Assembly (NCBI GenBank): GCA_035942035.1
Contig: DASZDK010000093.1
Span: 1-13,959 of the forward strand
From: JAHWJR01 sp035942035
Lineage (GTDB): Bacteria > Actinomycetota > Acidimicrobiia > Acidimicrobiales > CADCSY01
Direction of reading: 5' to 3'
Length of the DNA stretch: 13,959 nt
Part shown: positions 7,192-13,748 of the stretch, one piece after another
Layout: the number at the start of each line of letters is the position of its first letter
How positions within the stretch are numbered: position 1 is the stretch's first letter
The notes under the pieces: model-generated
What the model saw: only the letters and a program-made list of their open reading frames with translations
Databases searched by the model: none
Told to the model about the DNA's origin: nothing
Position numbers and translations under genes: made by a program

Positions 7192-7971
7192 CTAGGCGCT
7201 TTCCCGGTCGGCGGCGGCCAGCTTGGAGCGCAGGTGGATCACGGCTTTGGTGTGGATCTGGCACACGCGGCTCTCGGTGACCCCGATGACCTGGCCGATC
7301 TCGTTGAGCGTGAGCCCCTCGTAGTAGTAGAGGCTGAGGACCAGCTTCTCCCGCTCGGACATCCGGTTGATGGCGTCGGCCAGGGTGTGGCGCATCTCCT
7401 CGACCTCGTAGGCCGCCATGGGACCGTCGCTGTCGTCGGCCACCGTGTCCCCCAAGGTCAGGGACTCGCCCCGGTCGCCACCCACGAGCAGGATCTCGTC
7501 GAGCGCGGCGAGCCCGACGAACGAGATCTGGCTCAGCGTCGACTGCAGCTGGGTCTCGGTCATGCCCAGCTCGGCCGCCAGCTCGGCGTCGCTGGGGCTG
7601 CGCCGCTGGGTGCTCTCGAGCTTGGTGTAGGCCCGCTCGATCGCCCTGGCCTTCATGCGGACCGAGCGGGGGACCCAGTCGATCGAGCGGAGCTCGTCGA
7701 GGATGGCACCCTTGATCCGCGACATGGCGTAGGTCTCGAACTTGTAGCCCCGCTCCGGCTCGAACTTCTCGATGGCGTCGATGAGGCCGAAGATGCCGTT
7801 GCTGACCAGGTCGGCCTGCTCCACGTTCTGGGGCAACCCGACGGCGACACGACCGGCGACGTACTTCACCAGCGGCGAGTAGTGGACGATGAGCCGGTCG
7901 CGAAGCTCTACGTCGGCCGACGCCTTGTAGTCGCCCCACAGCCGCTCGAGCTCTGCTCCCTCTTCGTTCAC
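7192..7971 (-). CDS. whiG: RNA polymerase sigma factor, WhiG/FliA (sigma-28) family
   Basis: This alternative sigma factor directs RNA polymerase to sporulation/motility-class promoters. The 259-residue product aligns along its whole length with the family. Region 2 is at about 28-105, with HYSPLVKYVAGRVAVGLP, the LIDAIEKFEPERGYKFETYA core-binding/-10 segment, and SRIKGAILDELRSIDWVPRS. Region 3 runs to about 175. Region 4 (about 200-250) contains the helix-turn-helix LTLNEIGQVIGVTESRVCQI. GTG 7971 was chosen over an upstream in-frame start because AGGGG lies 5 nt before it and the N-terminus then matches the family; it begins 1 nt after the xerC stop, so translational coupling is likely. In Streptomyces, WhiG is held by the anti-sigma RsiG with c-di-GMP; no rsiG is visible here. 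No flagellar genes are visible, so WhiG is preferred to FliA, but the regulon cannot be told. Confidence 0.93.
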   Translation of the reverse strand: MNEEGAELERLWGDYKASADVELRDRLIVHYSPLVKYVAGRVAVGLPQNVEQADLVSNGIFGLIDAIEKFEPERGYKFETYAMSRIKGAILDELRSIDWVPRSVRMKARAIERAYTKLESTQRRSPSDAELAAELGMTETQLQSTLSQISFVGLAALDEILLVGGDRGESLTLGDTVADDSDGPMAAYEVEEMRHTLADAINRMSEREKLVLSLYYYEGLTLNEIGQVIGVTESRVCQIHTKAVIHLRSKLAAADRESA

Positions 7972-7972
7972 G

Positions 7973-8872
7973 TCAGCCCCTGTCCGCCGGCCGGGCCCGA
8001 GGATGCGACGCCTGGTGCACCGCACGGAGCCGCTCTTTGCTTACATGAGTGTAGTGCTGGGTCGTCGCCAGATCAGCGTGCCCCAGCAGCTCCTGAACGG
8101 CCCGGAGGTCCGCTCCCCCGTCGAGCAGGTGGGTGGCGAAGGTGTGGCGCAGCGCATGGGGCGAGGTGGGCTCCGCCGCCCGCCGGTCGACGATGCGCCG
8201 GACGTCGCGTGGGGTCAGCCGGTGTCCCCGGCGGTTCAAGAAGACGGCATCAACCGGTGACTGGTCATGAGCCAAGCTGGCACGACCTCGGCCGAGCCAC
8301 GCGGCCAGCGCCTCGGCCGAGGGGACGCTCAAGGGCAGCTGGCGTTGCTTGGACCCCTTGCCCCACACCCGTACCGATCGCTGCTCCAACGCCACGTCGT
8401 CGGGTCGCAGTCCGCACAGCTCGGCGACCCTCAGGCCGCTGCCGTAGAGAAGCTCGAGCACGGCGTTGTCACGCAGCCGGACACCATCCTCGTCGGCATC
8501 GACCCTGGCCGGCGGATGATCGAGGAGCACGTCGAGCTCCTCGGGGCGCAGCACACGAGGCAGCCGCCCTCCGCCGCTCGGGGCGGAGAGGCCGGTACAG
8601 GGATCCACCTCGAGTCGGCCCGTACGCACGCACCACCGGAAGTAACGACGGACCGCCGAAGCCTTGCGGGCGATCGTGCGCCGGGCGTAGCGGCGGGTTC
8701 CGAGATAGGCGAGGTAGCGGCGCAGGGTGCGGCGGTCGATCGCGCCGGGGCCGCGCAGGCCCGCCCGGCCGGCCCACTCCGTGAACGCCTCCACGTCGGC
8801 GCGGTAGGCGCCGACCGTGCCGGCAGACACCGAGGTCAGCGATCGGGTGAACTCCTCGAGCTCCCATGCCAT
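7973..8872 (-). CDS. xerC: tyrosine recombinase XerC/XerD family
   Basis: This site-specific recombinase is likely to resolve chromosome dimers at dif. The 299-residue form has an N-terminal SAM-like core-binding domain (about 1-95) and a C-terminal catalytic domain with the full set of active residues: Arg148 in GSGLRVAELCGL, Lys172 in GKGSKQR, His239 and Arg242 in HALRHTFATHLL, His265 in LLGHADLATTQ, and nucleophile Tyr274 in HYTHVS. ATG 8872 gives the usual XerC length and N-terminus. A TTG at 8950 would add 26 residues; neither start has a strong ribosome-binding site. Position between dprA and whiG, and the intact catalytic set, argue for the housekeeping Xer enzyme, not an island integrase. 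Xer partners C and D are hard to tell apart by eye. Confidence 0.93.
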   Translation of the reverse strand: MAWELEEFTRSLTSVSAGTVGAYRADVEAFTEWAGRAGLRGPGAIDRRTLRRYLAYLGTRRYARRTIARKASAVRRYFRWCVRTGRLEVDPCTGLSAPSGGGRLPRVLRPEELDVLLDHPPARVDADEDGVRLRDNAVLELLYGSGLRVAELCGLRPDDVALEQRSVRVWGKGSKQRQLPLSVPSAEALAAWLGRGRASLAHDQSPVDAVFLNRRGHRLTPRDVRRIVDRRAAEPTSPHALRHTFATHLLDGGADLRAVQELLGHADLATTQHYTHVSKERLRAVHQASHPRARPADRG

Positions 8873-8967
8873 GTGGTCAGGGCGACGGAGCAACGCCGGC
8901 GTGAACGGGCGCCGCTCCCCGCTCGTCGCCCCGGAGGACGAGAGCGGCAACGGGGCGCCCGTGACGG

Positions 8968-9465
8968 TCAGCCGCCGGTCCGGGTGGGATCGGAGGCACG
9001 CCCGCTCAGGCCGAGCTCGACCTCTTCACTGAAGGCCCCGCACTTGTCGAGCCCGTAGCCGCCGGCCAGCTCCCGGTAGTTCTCCAGCGGGTCCCGTTCG
9101 CCGATGAGACTGGTCGGGTCACGCCGGACCTCCTCGAGGCCGGTCTGGCCAGCGTTGAGGATGTCCTTCACTCGCTCCCTGTCGTCCTGCGGCGGCGTGA
9201 GCTCGCGCAGCCGGTTGAGCTCCTCCTCGAGCGCCGGATCGACGGTCTCGTTGGCGAAGTCAGTGATCTGCTGGGCGGAGGGGATCTCACCCTTCACGGT
9301 GAAGCGGCGCTCGGCGCCTTCGGTGATCCGCTGCTGGGTCCGCTCGCAGATCTTGTTGCCCTGCTCGACGAACTGAGACTTGGTCAGGGCGCCGCCCCCG
9401 CCCCCACACCCGGCCAGCGACACCGCCGCCACGACCGCCAAAGACCCCCACCTGTGAATTCGCAT
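8968..9465 (-). CDS. putative secreted lipoprotein, unknown function
   Basis: The 165-residue protein begins with a short basic N-region, a hydrophobic core and a lipobox LAGC with the lipidated Cys20, followed by five glycines. The mature part is charged and helical, with no enzyme motif I recognise. Cys40 (NKICERT) and Cys142 (LDKCGAF) are the only other cysteines and could form a disulfide outside the cell. ATG 9465 has a strong ribosome-binding site, GGGAGGAAGAC, directly upstream. It sits between dprA and xerC in the same direction; the gap from dprA is 48 nt and that to xerC is about 95 nt. It resembles the many short actinobacterial lipoproteins with a KxxFVxxxNxxC-like start, here KSQFVEQGNKIC. 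No function is proposed. Confidence 0.85.
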   Translation of the reverse strand: MRIHRWGSLAVVAAVSLAGCGGGGGALTKSQFVEQGNKICERTQQRITEGAERRFTVKGEIPSAQQITDFANETVDPALEEELNRLRELTPPQDDRERVKDILNAGQTGLEEVRRDPTSLIGERDPLENYRELAGGYGLDKCGAFSEEVELGLSGRASDPTRTGG

Positions 9466-9513
9466 GTCTTCCTCCCCCTGGACAACGGCAGCGGAACCCT
9501 AGCGCGCACAGCT

Positions 9514-10659
9514 TCAACGTCGATGGGATCGGTCGTCTCTCTGAAACCAGGCACCGTCGCGCATCACCTGGCCACCGACCTCCAGCTGGGAGAGCTCCAA
9601 GGCCACGGCGCCCAACGGTTCGCCGGCGCGTGCGGCGATCTGCTCGATGGTCGCCGGCTCCCACCCCAAGGCCTCCAGCACGCTGGTCTCGGGTGGTGCC
9701 GGTGCCGGCCCGTGCTCACGGCGGCCGCGTCGGTCGGCGGCAGCGTCGAGGCCCACCACCAGGAGGACGTCGGAAGCGTCGCGAACCACCCCACCGCCGG
9801 CGGCAAGCAAGTCGTTGGTGCCGGCCGACGCCGGACTGCGGACGGGCCCGGGCACCGCCATGACTGGACGCCCACGCTCGAGCGCCGACTCAACGGTGTG
9901 GAGGGAGCCGCCGCTGGTGTGGCTCTCGACCACGACGACGACATCGGCCAGGGCGGCGATGATGCGGTTGCGGGCCGGGAACCTCCAGGCCTCGGGCCGG
10001 GTGCCGAGGGGGTACTCGGACACCACCACGCCCTGGTCACCCACCTGGGCCCACAGCTCGCCGTTGCCCCGCGGGTACACCACGTCGAGGCCAGTTCCGA
10101 CCACGGCAGCGGGTGCGGCGCTCGCCGCCGCCAGTGCGCCGCGGTGGGCTTCGGCGTCGATGCCGTTGGCCAGGCCGGAGACCACGCACACCCCGGCGGC
10201 GGTCAGGTCGTGGCCAAGGCGGCGGGCCGTCGAACGGCCCGCGTGGGTGCACCGACGAGTGCCGACGACGGCCACCCGGGGACGCTCGAGCACCTCCAGC
10301 CGGCCGCGGTGGAACAGCACCGGCGGGGGCTCAGGGTCGTCGGCCAGCACCGCCGGGTAGTCGGGATCACCGCGGCTGACCACGGCCACGCCAGCGGCGT
10401 CGTAGGACGCCCAGTGGGCAGCCACGTCGAAGCGGAGCGAGTCCTCCCGCCATCGAGAGACGAGGGCGGGCGCGAGCCGCCGTGCGGAGCGGGCGACGCT
10501 GGTGTCGAGATGGGCCACACCCGCTCGCACCCGCTCCCACGCGTCCTCCGGCTCCCAGCGCCCGAGCAGGGCCGCAAGCCGTGCCGGGCCCATGCCCGGC
10601 AGGCCAGCCAGGGCCACCAGGAAGGCGGCACGGGGCAACGCCTCGGCACCAGAGGTCAT
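9514..10659 (-). CDS. dprA: DNA-processing protein DprA (Smf)
   Basis: DprA binds incoming single-stranded DNA and loads RecA in natural transformation; the gene is also kept in many species not known to be competent. The 381-residue protein has a helical N-terminal domain with LAGLPGMGPARLAALLGRW (helix-hairpin-helix like, about 16-35). A Rossmann-like DprA core follows (about 95-300), with DPDYPAVL, VVGTRRCTHAG, SGLANGIDAEAH, GTGLDVVYPRGN, FPARNRIIAALAD, SGGSLHTVESALERG and AVPGPVRSPASAGTNDLL. A C-terminal winged-helix-like DML1 domain occupies about 325-370. ATG 10659 overlaps the comM stop by ATGA, so it was made to be translated after comM. If comM is broken as it appears, expression of dprA may now depend on another promoter. 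Confidence 0.96.
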   Translation of the reverse strand: MTSGAEALPRAAFLVALAGLPGMGPARLAALLGRWEPEDAWERVRAGVAHLDTSVARSARRLAPALVSRWREDSLRFDVAAHWASYDAAGVAVVSRGDPDYPAVLADDPEPPPVLFHRGRLEVLERPRVAVVGTRRCTHAGRSTARRLGHDLTAAGVCVVSGLANGIDAEAHRGALAAASAAPAAVVGTGLDVVYPRGNGELWAQVGDQGVVVSEYPLGTRPEAWRFPARNRIIAALADVVVVVESHTSGGSLHTVESALERGRPVMAVPGPVRSPASAGTNDLLAAGGGVVRDASDVLLVVGLDAAADRRGRREHGPAPAPPETSVLEALGWEPATIEQIAARAGEPLGAVALELSQLEVGGQVMRDGAWFQRDDRSHRR

Positions 10660-11312
10660 GCTGCCACCGCTCCGAGGTGCGACGGCTCGGCCCGCAGGTG
10701 CAGGGCCAGGCACACGTCCTGCTCCTCGAGCGGGCCCTCCCGGCCGGCGAGGTCGGCCACCGTGCGGGCCACCCGGCGCACCCGCTGGAGTCCCCGTCCG
10801 CTGAGCCGGCCCGAGCGGAGGCCCGCCTCGAGCAGCGCCTCGGCCGCCGGCGTGAGCGACGCAACCTCGTCGAGGTAGGGCCCCGAGAGGTCGGCGTTGC
10901 CGACCACACCGCGCTGGGCGGCCACGGCCCGCGCCGCCGCCACCCGACTGGCCACAGTCGCCGTCGACTCGCCGGGAGGCCCCGCCAGCAGCTGATCGGG
11001 TTGAGGCCGGCCCACCTCGATGCGAAGGTCGAACCGATCGAGGAGCGGGCCCGAGAGCCGGCGGCCGTAGCGCGCCCGGGCGGCGTCGCTGCACCGGCAC
11101 GACCCCGGTGGCCCGCCCTCGCCGCACGGGCACGGGTTGGTCGCACCCACGAGCAGGAATCGGGCCGGGTACGAGACCGACGCCTTGGCTCGGCACACCC
11201 GTACCACCCCTTCCTCGAGAGGCTGGCGGAGGGCGTCGAGCACGTGGCGAGGGAACTCGCCCAACTCGTCGAGGAACAGCACACCCCTGGTGGGCGCTCT
11301 CGTGTCGCCGGG
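10656..11312 (-). pseudogene. comM: ComM (YifB, Mg-chelatase-like AAA+) 5'-truncated fragment
   Basis: ComM is a hexameric AAA+ helicase that aids branch migration when transformed DNA is integrated. Only the C-terminal ~210 of about 500 residues remain: Walker B (RGVLFLDELGEF), sensor-1 block (FLLVGATNPCPCGE), the cysteine-containing CRCSDAARARYGRRLSGPLL, the arginine-rich LLDRFDLRIEV, and the C-terminal chelatase domain to the stop overlapping dprA. Upstream of about 11285-11312 the family sequence ends: the expected Walker A half and the FRAPHHTAS-type block are missing and are nowhere else in the window. The frame stays open to an ATG at 11462 but those ~50 codons are unlike ComM and run antisense to another gene. 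Either an insertion/deletion or an assembly chimera explains it. The fragment should be non-functional, since Walker A is lost. Confidence 0.9.
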
Positions 11313-11315
11313 AAA
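11285..11315. other. breakpoint between comM and foreign segment
   Basis: ComM homology on the minus strand is clear up to RGVLFLDE (codon of that Gly near 11285). Seven to nine codons further, PGD at 11312-11304 could still echo the family PGE/PGA, so the exact joint lies within this range. To the right the base composition loosens and genes switch to the plus strand. The sequence at 11303 begins TGTCG, a 5'-TG start shared with Tn7/Tn5053-like transposon ends, but this alone is weak. Confidence 0.7.
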
Positions 11316-11369
11316 GAATATCGGCGCGCCAGGCCACGGAGGCCGGACCGACCTATTGTTGTGCGAGAC

Positions 11370-11714
11370 ATGGGGATGATCATGACGACGGTGGCAGTCG
11401 TTCTGGTTGTCGCTTCCGGCGTTGGAACCTTGCTCGCATCGCGTCGCGTCACGCCGGAGCATCGACTTCAGCGCCGGCTCGGGACGGCACTTGTGGTGGT
11501 TCTCGCGCTTCCCATCCCGTTGCGTTACGGGCGGTGGATCTACATGACCGTGCGCTGTGGAGGCCAGCCCGTGGCCACGACGGACTTCGCGTCCGCCTAT
11601 ACGTACCGGTTACCGACCGACCCGGGATACTCACGCTCCGACGTAACTGTCGACTATGTCTGCACCGAACCCGAGGCTCTCGCCGAGGGATACGACGGAT
11701 GGACCGGATGGTGA
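11370..11714 (+). CDS. hypothetical small membrane protein, two TM segments
   Basis: This is a 114-residue protein I do not recognise. It has two hydrophobic segments, TVAVVLVVASGVGTLLA and LGTALVVVLALPIPLRYG, split by a short basic loop (RRVTPEHRLQRR), which predicts a cytosolic loop with both ends outside. The C-terminal ~55 residues would then be extracytoplasmic, contain two cysteines (VRCGG and DYVCTEPEA) that could pair, and are rich in Tyr, Asp and Thr. The start is one of three nearby in-frame ATGs (11370, 11376, 11382); none has a clear ribosome-binding site, and TATTGT at 11354-11359 just upstream could drive a leaderless or nearly leaderless message. It begins about 60 nt from the comM breakpoint, in DNA less GC-rich than the housekeeping block. 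Coding nature is likely; function unknown. Confidence 0.6.
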   Translation: MGMIMTTVAVVLVVASGVGTLLASRRVTPEHRLQRRLGTALVVVLALPIPLRYGRWIYMTVRCGGQPVATTDFASAYTYRLPTDPGYSRSDVTVDYVCTEPEALAEGYDGWTGW

Positions 11715-12172
11715 GGCGAGGCGCGGGTAGCCGCGACACACCCGTGGATGCCACGAGGCGTCGGCGAGGGGCTGAGGCATGTCAGCGCGGCAAGGCTCTC
11801 CCTCCACGTGCCGATGCAGTGACGATTGTGTTCCTTGGTGACGCCGCCAAGTACCGTCGAAGTCGCCGACGAGGATGAGTGGCGAGCCTCCGGAGGAGTC
11901 ACTTGCTGATTTGATGCCGGCACAAAGCACCGAACGAGCGCCATGGCAAGCAAAGCCCGTCGCGCCAGCCCGGCCCAAAGCCCGAGTATCGCCACCACCG
12001 CTGCTACCGCGGTGAATGCAATGACCGGCCACGTCACGAATCTTGCGGGATCGCTTACGCGATCCACCATGGCAACCAGCCCAGCCAACAGCGTGAGCGA
12101 GAAGGGTGCGACCACGAGCCCAGGCACGAAGTTCTTCAGCCTCAGCGCCGCCTCCCTTCTGTTCCCAAGCAT
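11654..12172 (-). CDS. doubtful membrane ORF, two TM segments, possibly decayed
   Basis: From ATG 12172 the minus strand encodes a basic start, then two convincing membrane segments, FVPGLVVAPFSLTLLAGLVAMV and FVTWPVIAFTAVAAVVAILGLW, joined by a short polar loop, then LARRALLAMALV. This first ~80 residues uses G/C-ending codons reasonably well. After about 11940 the frame becomes Ser/Pro/His-rich with poor codon choice, and it finally overlaps the 3' end of the plus-strand gene at 11714. The last ~90 residues are therefore probably not a real protein end: either the gene is truncated or frameshifted, or the whole frame is chance. There is no ribosome-binding site. I recognise no family. Confidence 0.35.
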   Translation of the reverse strand: MLGNRREAALRLKNFVPGLVVAPFSLTLLAGLVAMVDRVSDPARFVTWPVIAFTAVAAVVAILGLWAGLARRALLAMALVRCFVPASNQQVTPPEARHSSSSATSTVLGGVTKEHNRHCIGTWRESLAALTCLSPSPTPRGIHGCVAATRASPHHPVHPSYPSARASGSVQT

Positions 12173-12208
12173 CGAAAACAGTCTGCATCGACCCGGACGC
12201 CCGCGCTG

Positions 12209-12241
12209 TTGCCGGCTCGCCGGCGGGCAGGCCAGCGCGAA
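12209..12241. repeat. copy A of a ~33-nt repeat
   Basis: The plus strand reads TTGCCGGCTCG, one variable base, CGGCG, three variable bases, then AGGCCAGCGCGAA. The same blocks occur at 13825-13858. Twenty-nine bases match, with one single-base indel, and looser similarity continues for some 15 nt to the left. Copy A lies in the gap upstream of the doubtful minus-strand membrane ORF; copy B lies within an open minus-strand frame reading FFALASDADEPA. In copy A that frame is broken by the indel. Confidence 0.55.
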
Positions 12242-12295
12242 CGGCACGCATGTGCGGATGCTCGGACCGCTGGAGGAAGCGCCCGCGATGCGAGC

Positions 12296-12323
12296 TTGGC
12301 AGGGGCGTGCGAGCGGCTACTTG
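12296..12323 (+). promoter_or_regulatory. weak promoter candidate upstream of the kinase-like gene
   Basis: TTGGCA at 12296-12301 (four of six matches to TTGACA in key positions) is followed after 16 nt by TACTTG at 12318-12323, a poor -10. It would start transcription close to 12330, just before the GTG at 12343. It is offered only because the gene needs some promoter and the spacing fits. Confidence 0.25.
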
Positions 12324-12342
12324 ATCGCCGTGGTGGGATGGG

Positions 12343-13077
12343 GTGGTGAATTTCGACCCGGCGACCGCCTTCGCAGTCTTTGACCGACAGGACTCAGGCT
12401 GCATCTCCTACGGCATTGAGTGGGCGGGACGTCGTCTGTTCGTGAAGACCGCTACGACCAGCGCTGGGTACGAGTCGCTCGGCCGCGCCATCTTCTTGCA
12501 TCGCTCAGTACGCCATCCAGCGATCGTCGCTCCGATGGAGGTCGTCGACACGAGGAAAGAACGCCTACTGGTGTACCCATGGCAGGATGGCGTCGTCCTG
12601 AACCACGCCACCGTCGATGGATCCGACCGATCCGGTCTGGACCGTTTCCGGAACCTGCCTGTTCAGCACATCCTCGCTGCACTGGGCACAATCTTCGAGG
12701 CTCACGTCAGCGTCGCGGCGGCCGGCTTCGTATCAGTCGACATCTACGACGGCTGCTTCCTCTACGAGTTTGACCGCCATGCCATGCACCTGATCGACCT
12801 CGATGAGTACCGCCCGGGACCGTTCGCTGTGGCGGGCGCCCGGTTGCCGGGATCAACGCGCTACATGGCTCCGGAGGAGTTCATGCAGGGTTCGGTCATC
12901 GACGAGCGCACCTCCATATTCCACATGGGTCGAGCAGCAGAGCAACTGCTCGGCGAAGCGAACCTCACGGCTGCGCAGAGGCATGTCGTCACTACCGCCA
13001 CCCATGTCGACCGTGCCCAGCGGTTCTCCAGCCTTCGTGAGATGGTCCAGCAGTGGCGGTCTGCATCCGACGACTAG
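12343..13077 (+). CDS. protein kinase-fold protein with non-standard catalytic loop
   Basis: This 244-residue protein looks like a compact Ser/Thr-kinase-like fold. In order it shows a poor glycine loop near 16-24, Lys35 in RLFVKT (the ATP-anchoring lysine), RHPAIVAP at 57-64 (the usual strand after helix C), LLVYPWQDG as hinge, then VDIYDGCFLYEF at 132-143 in the place of the HRDxKxxN loop. There Asp133 could be the catalytic base while Cys138 replaces the usual Asn. LIDLDEY (150-156) stands for DFG, and MAPEEF (175-180) is an intact APE motif. A short helical C-lobe follows. Similar DxYDGC...IDLDxY proteins occur as orphan kinases in actinobacteria and Firmicutes, as I recall them. Start codon is GTG 12343 (or GTG 12346) behind GGGATGGG. 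No sensor or membrane segment is present. Substrate unknown; it could phosphorylate a small molecule instead of a protein. Confidence 0.8.
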   Translation: MVNFDPATAFAVFDRQDSGCISYGIEWAGRRLFVKTATTSAGYESLGRAIFLHRSVRHPAIVAPMEVVDTRKERLLVYPWQDGVVLNHATVDGSDRSGLDRFRNLPVQHILAALGTIFEAHVSVAAAGFVSVDIYDGCFLYEFDRHAMHLIDLDEYRPGPFAVAGARLPGSTRYMAPEEFMQGSVIDERTSIFHMGRAAEQLLGEANLTAAQRHVVTTATHVDRAQRFSSLREMVQQWRSASDD

Positions 13078-13277
13078 CGAAGGGCAATCGTCGCTTTGGT
13101 CGCGGGGCTTCGCACCGTGGCGCCGTAGGCGCAGCGGTACGCTGGTACTCCGCCCCGGTAGCTCTGCTGGGAGCCAGCCGTAACGGTTGATCGGCGACTT
13201 CGGGTCTGACCCTGTGGGTGTCCAGCCGCGACCAAGTACCAGCACATCGGTCCTCGTCGCGGAGCCAGACTGGGTAC
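13078..13277. other. 200-nt gap with crossing inverted repeats
   Basis: No gene is seen between the kinase-like and acetyltransferase genes. A 10-bp perfect inverted repeat, TTGGTCGCGG (13096-13105) and CCGCGACCAA (13226-13235), and a 9-bp one, GCTGGTACT (13141-13149) and AGTACCAGC (13235-13243), cross each other instead of nesting; their right arms abut and share one base. A small hairpin GCGCC-GTA-GGCGC at 13120-13132 follows the kinase gene and may help end its transcript. I tested for integron attC core sites here and found none that fit. Confidence 0.35.
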
Positions 13278-13748
13278 GTGGGCTACCAGGTGCGTGAGGC
13301 GCGCAACGGCGACATCCCCGGGATTGAAACGGCCTACTTCCGCTCATGGCGTGCCGCGTACGAAGACTTCCTAGAACCTGATGTCCTCAATGACCAGGCC
13401 GAGTGGCGGCGACACAGCTTCGACTGGTCTCGCGGGATGAAAGATCCGACCGCGGCAGTCCTCGTAGCTGTCGACCTCGACGGCGTCGTGCTTGGCGTCG
13501 CTCAGGTGAACGAGGTTCTTGATGCACCGAGAGATCTGCCCGAGATCACAATGCTCTACGTCGATCCGCGGGCATGGGGGTCCCGAATCGCAACCGACCT
13601 CCTCTCTGCGGGGGTTGACTGGATCGCCGACAGAGGACACACGAGCGCCCGATTACGCGTCGCGGAAGACCAGCTCCGAGCCCGCCGCTTCTATGAACGT
13701 GAGGGCTGGACTCCTGACCTGACCTCGAACCAGCGAAGACGGAGTTAG
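13278..13748 (+). CDS. GNAT-family N-acetyltransferase, C-terminus probably frameshifted
   Basis: The protein transfers an acetyl group from acetyl-CoA to an amine; the substrate is unknown. From GTG 13278 it has 156 residues with the GNAT order: VREARNGDIPGIETAYFRSWRAAY at the N-terminus (strand 1 and helix 1), VLVAVDLDGVVLGVAQV (strands 2-3), LPEITMLYVDPRAWGSRIATDLL as motif A, and ARLRVAEDQLRARRFYEREGW as motif B. The acetyl-CoA loop reads WGSRIA where families usually have WGxGxG, so one glycine is an arginine. The frame then stops after GWTPDLTSNQRRRS, lacking the last strand. In the -1 frame the missing end can be read as TELARLIYYRR, stopping at 13795, so a one-base indel near 13718-13739 is likely. 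An upstream in-frame ATG (13218) adds residues that do not look like GNAT. Confidence 0.85.
   Translation: MGYQVREARNGDIPGIETAYFRSWRAAYEDFLEPDVLNDQAEWRRHSFDWSRGMKDPTAAVLVAVDLDGVVLGVAQVNEVLDAPRDLPEITMLYVDPRAWGSRIATDLLSAGVDWIADRGHTSARLRVAEDQLRARRFYEREGWTPDLTSNQRRRS

Noticed and set aside
5561..7939. Very long open frame (792 codons) on the minus strand across the LytM/hydrolase and sigma genes
   Set aside because: It is an alternate-frame artefact of GC-rich DNA: Arg/Pro/Ala-rich, no domain, and it overlaps two clearly real genes on the same strand.
7973..8872. XerC-like gene as integrase of a mobile element
   Set aside because: It lies in the conserved dprA-whiG series with housekeeping codon use, and no attachment site or cargo is next to it.
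11303..11413. Tn7/Tn5053-like transposon end with repeated TGTCGC sites (11303 and 11408)
   Set aside because: Six-base matches are too common in GC-rich DNA; no longer repeated binding sites, no target duplication and no transposase in view.
11313..11462. Hybrid ComM beginning at ATG 11462 as a new functional start
   Set aside because: The ~50 codons are unlike ComM, lack Walker A, have no ribosome-binding site and run antisense to the small membrane gene.
11943..12383. Plus-strand ORF opposite the two-TM membrane ORF
   Set aside because: Ser/Ala/Arg-rich without domains; the opposite strand gives two proper membrane helices and better codon use.
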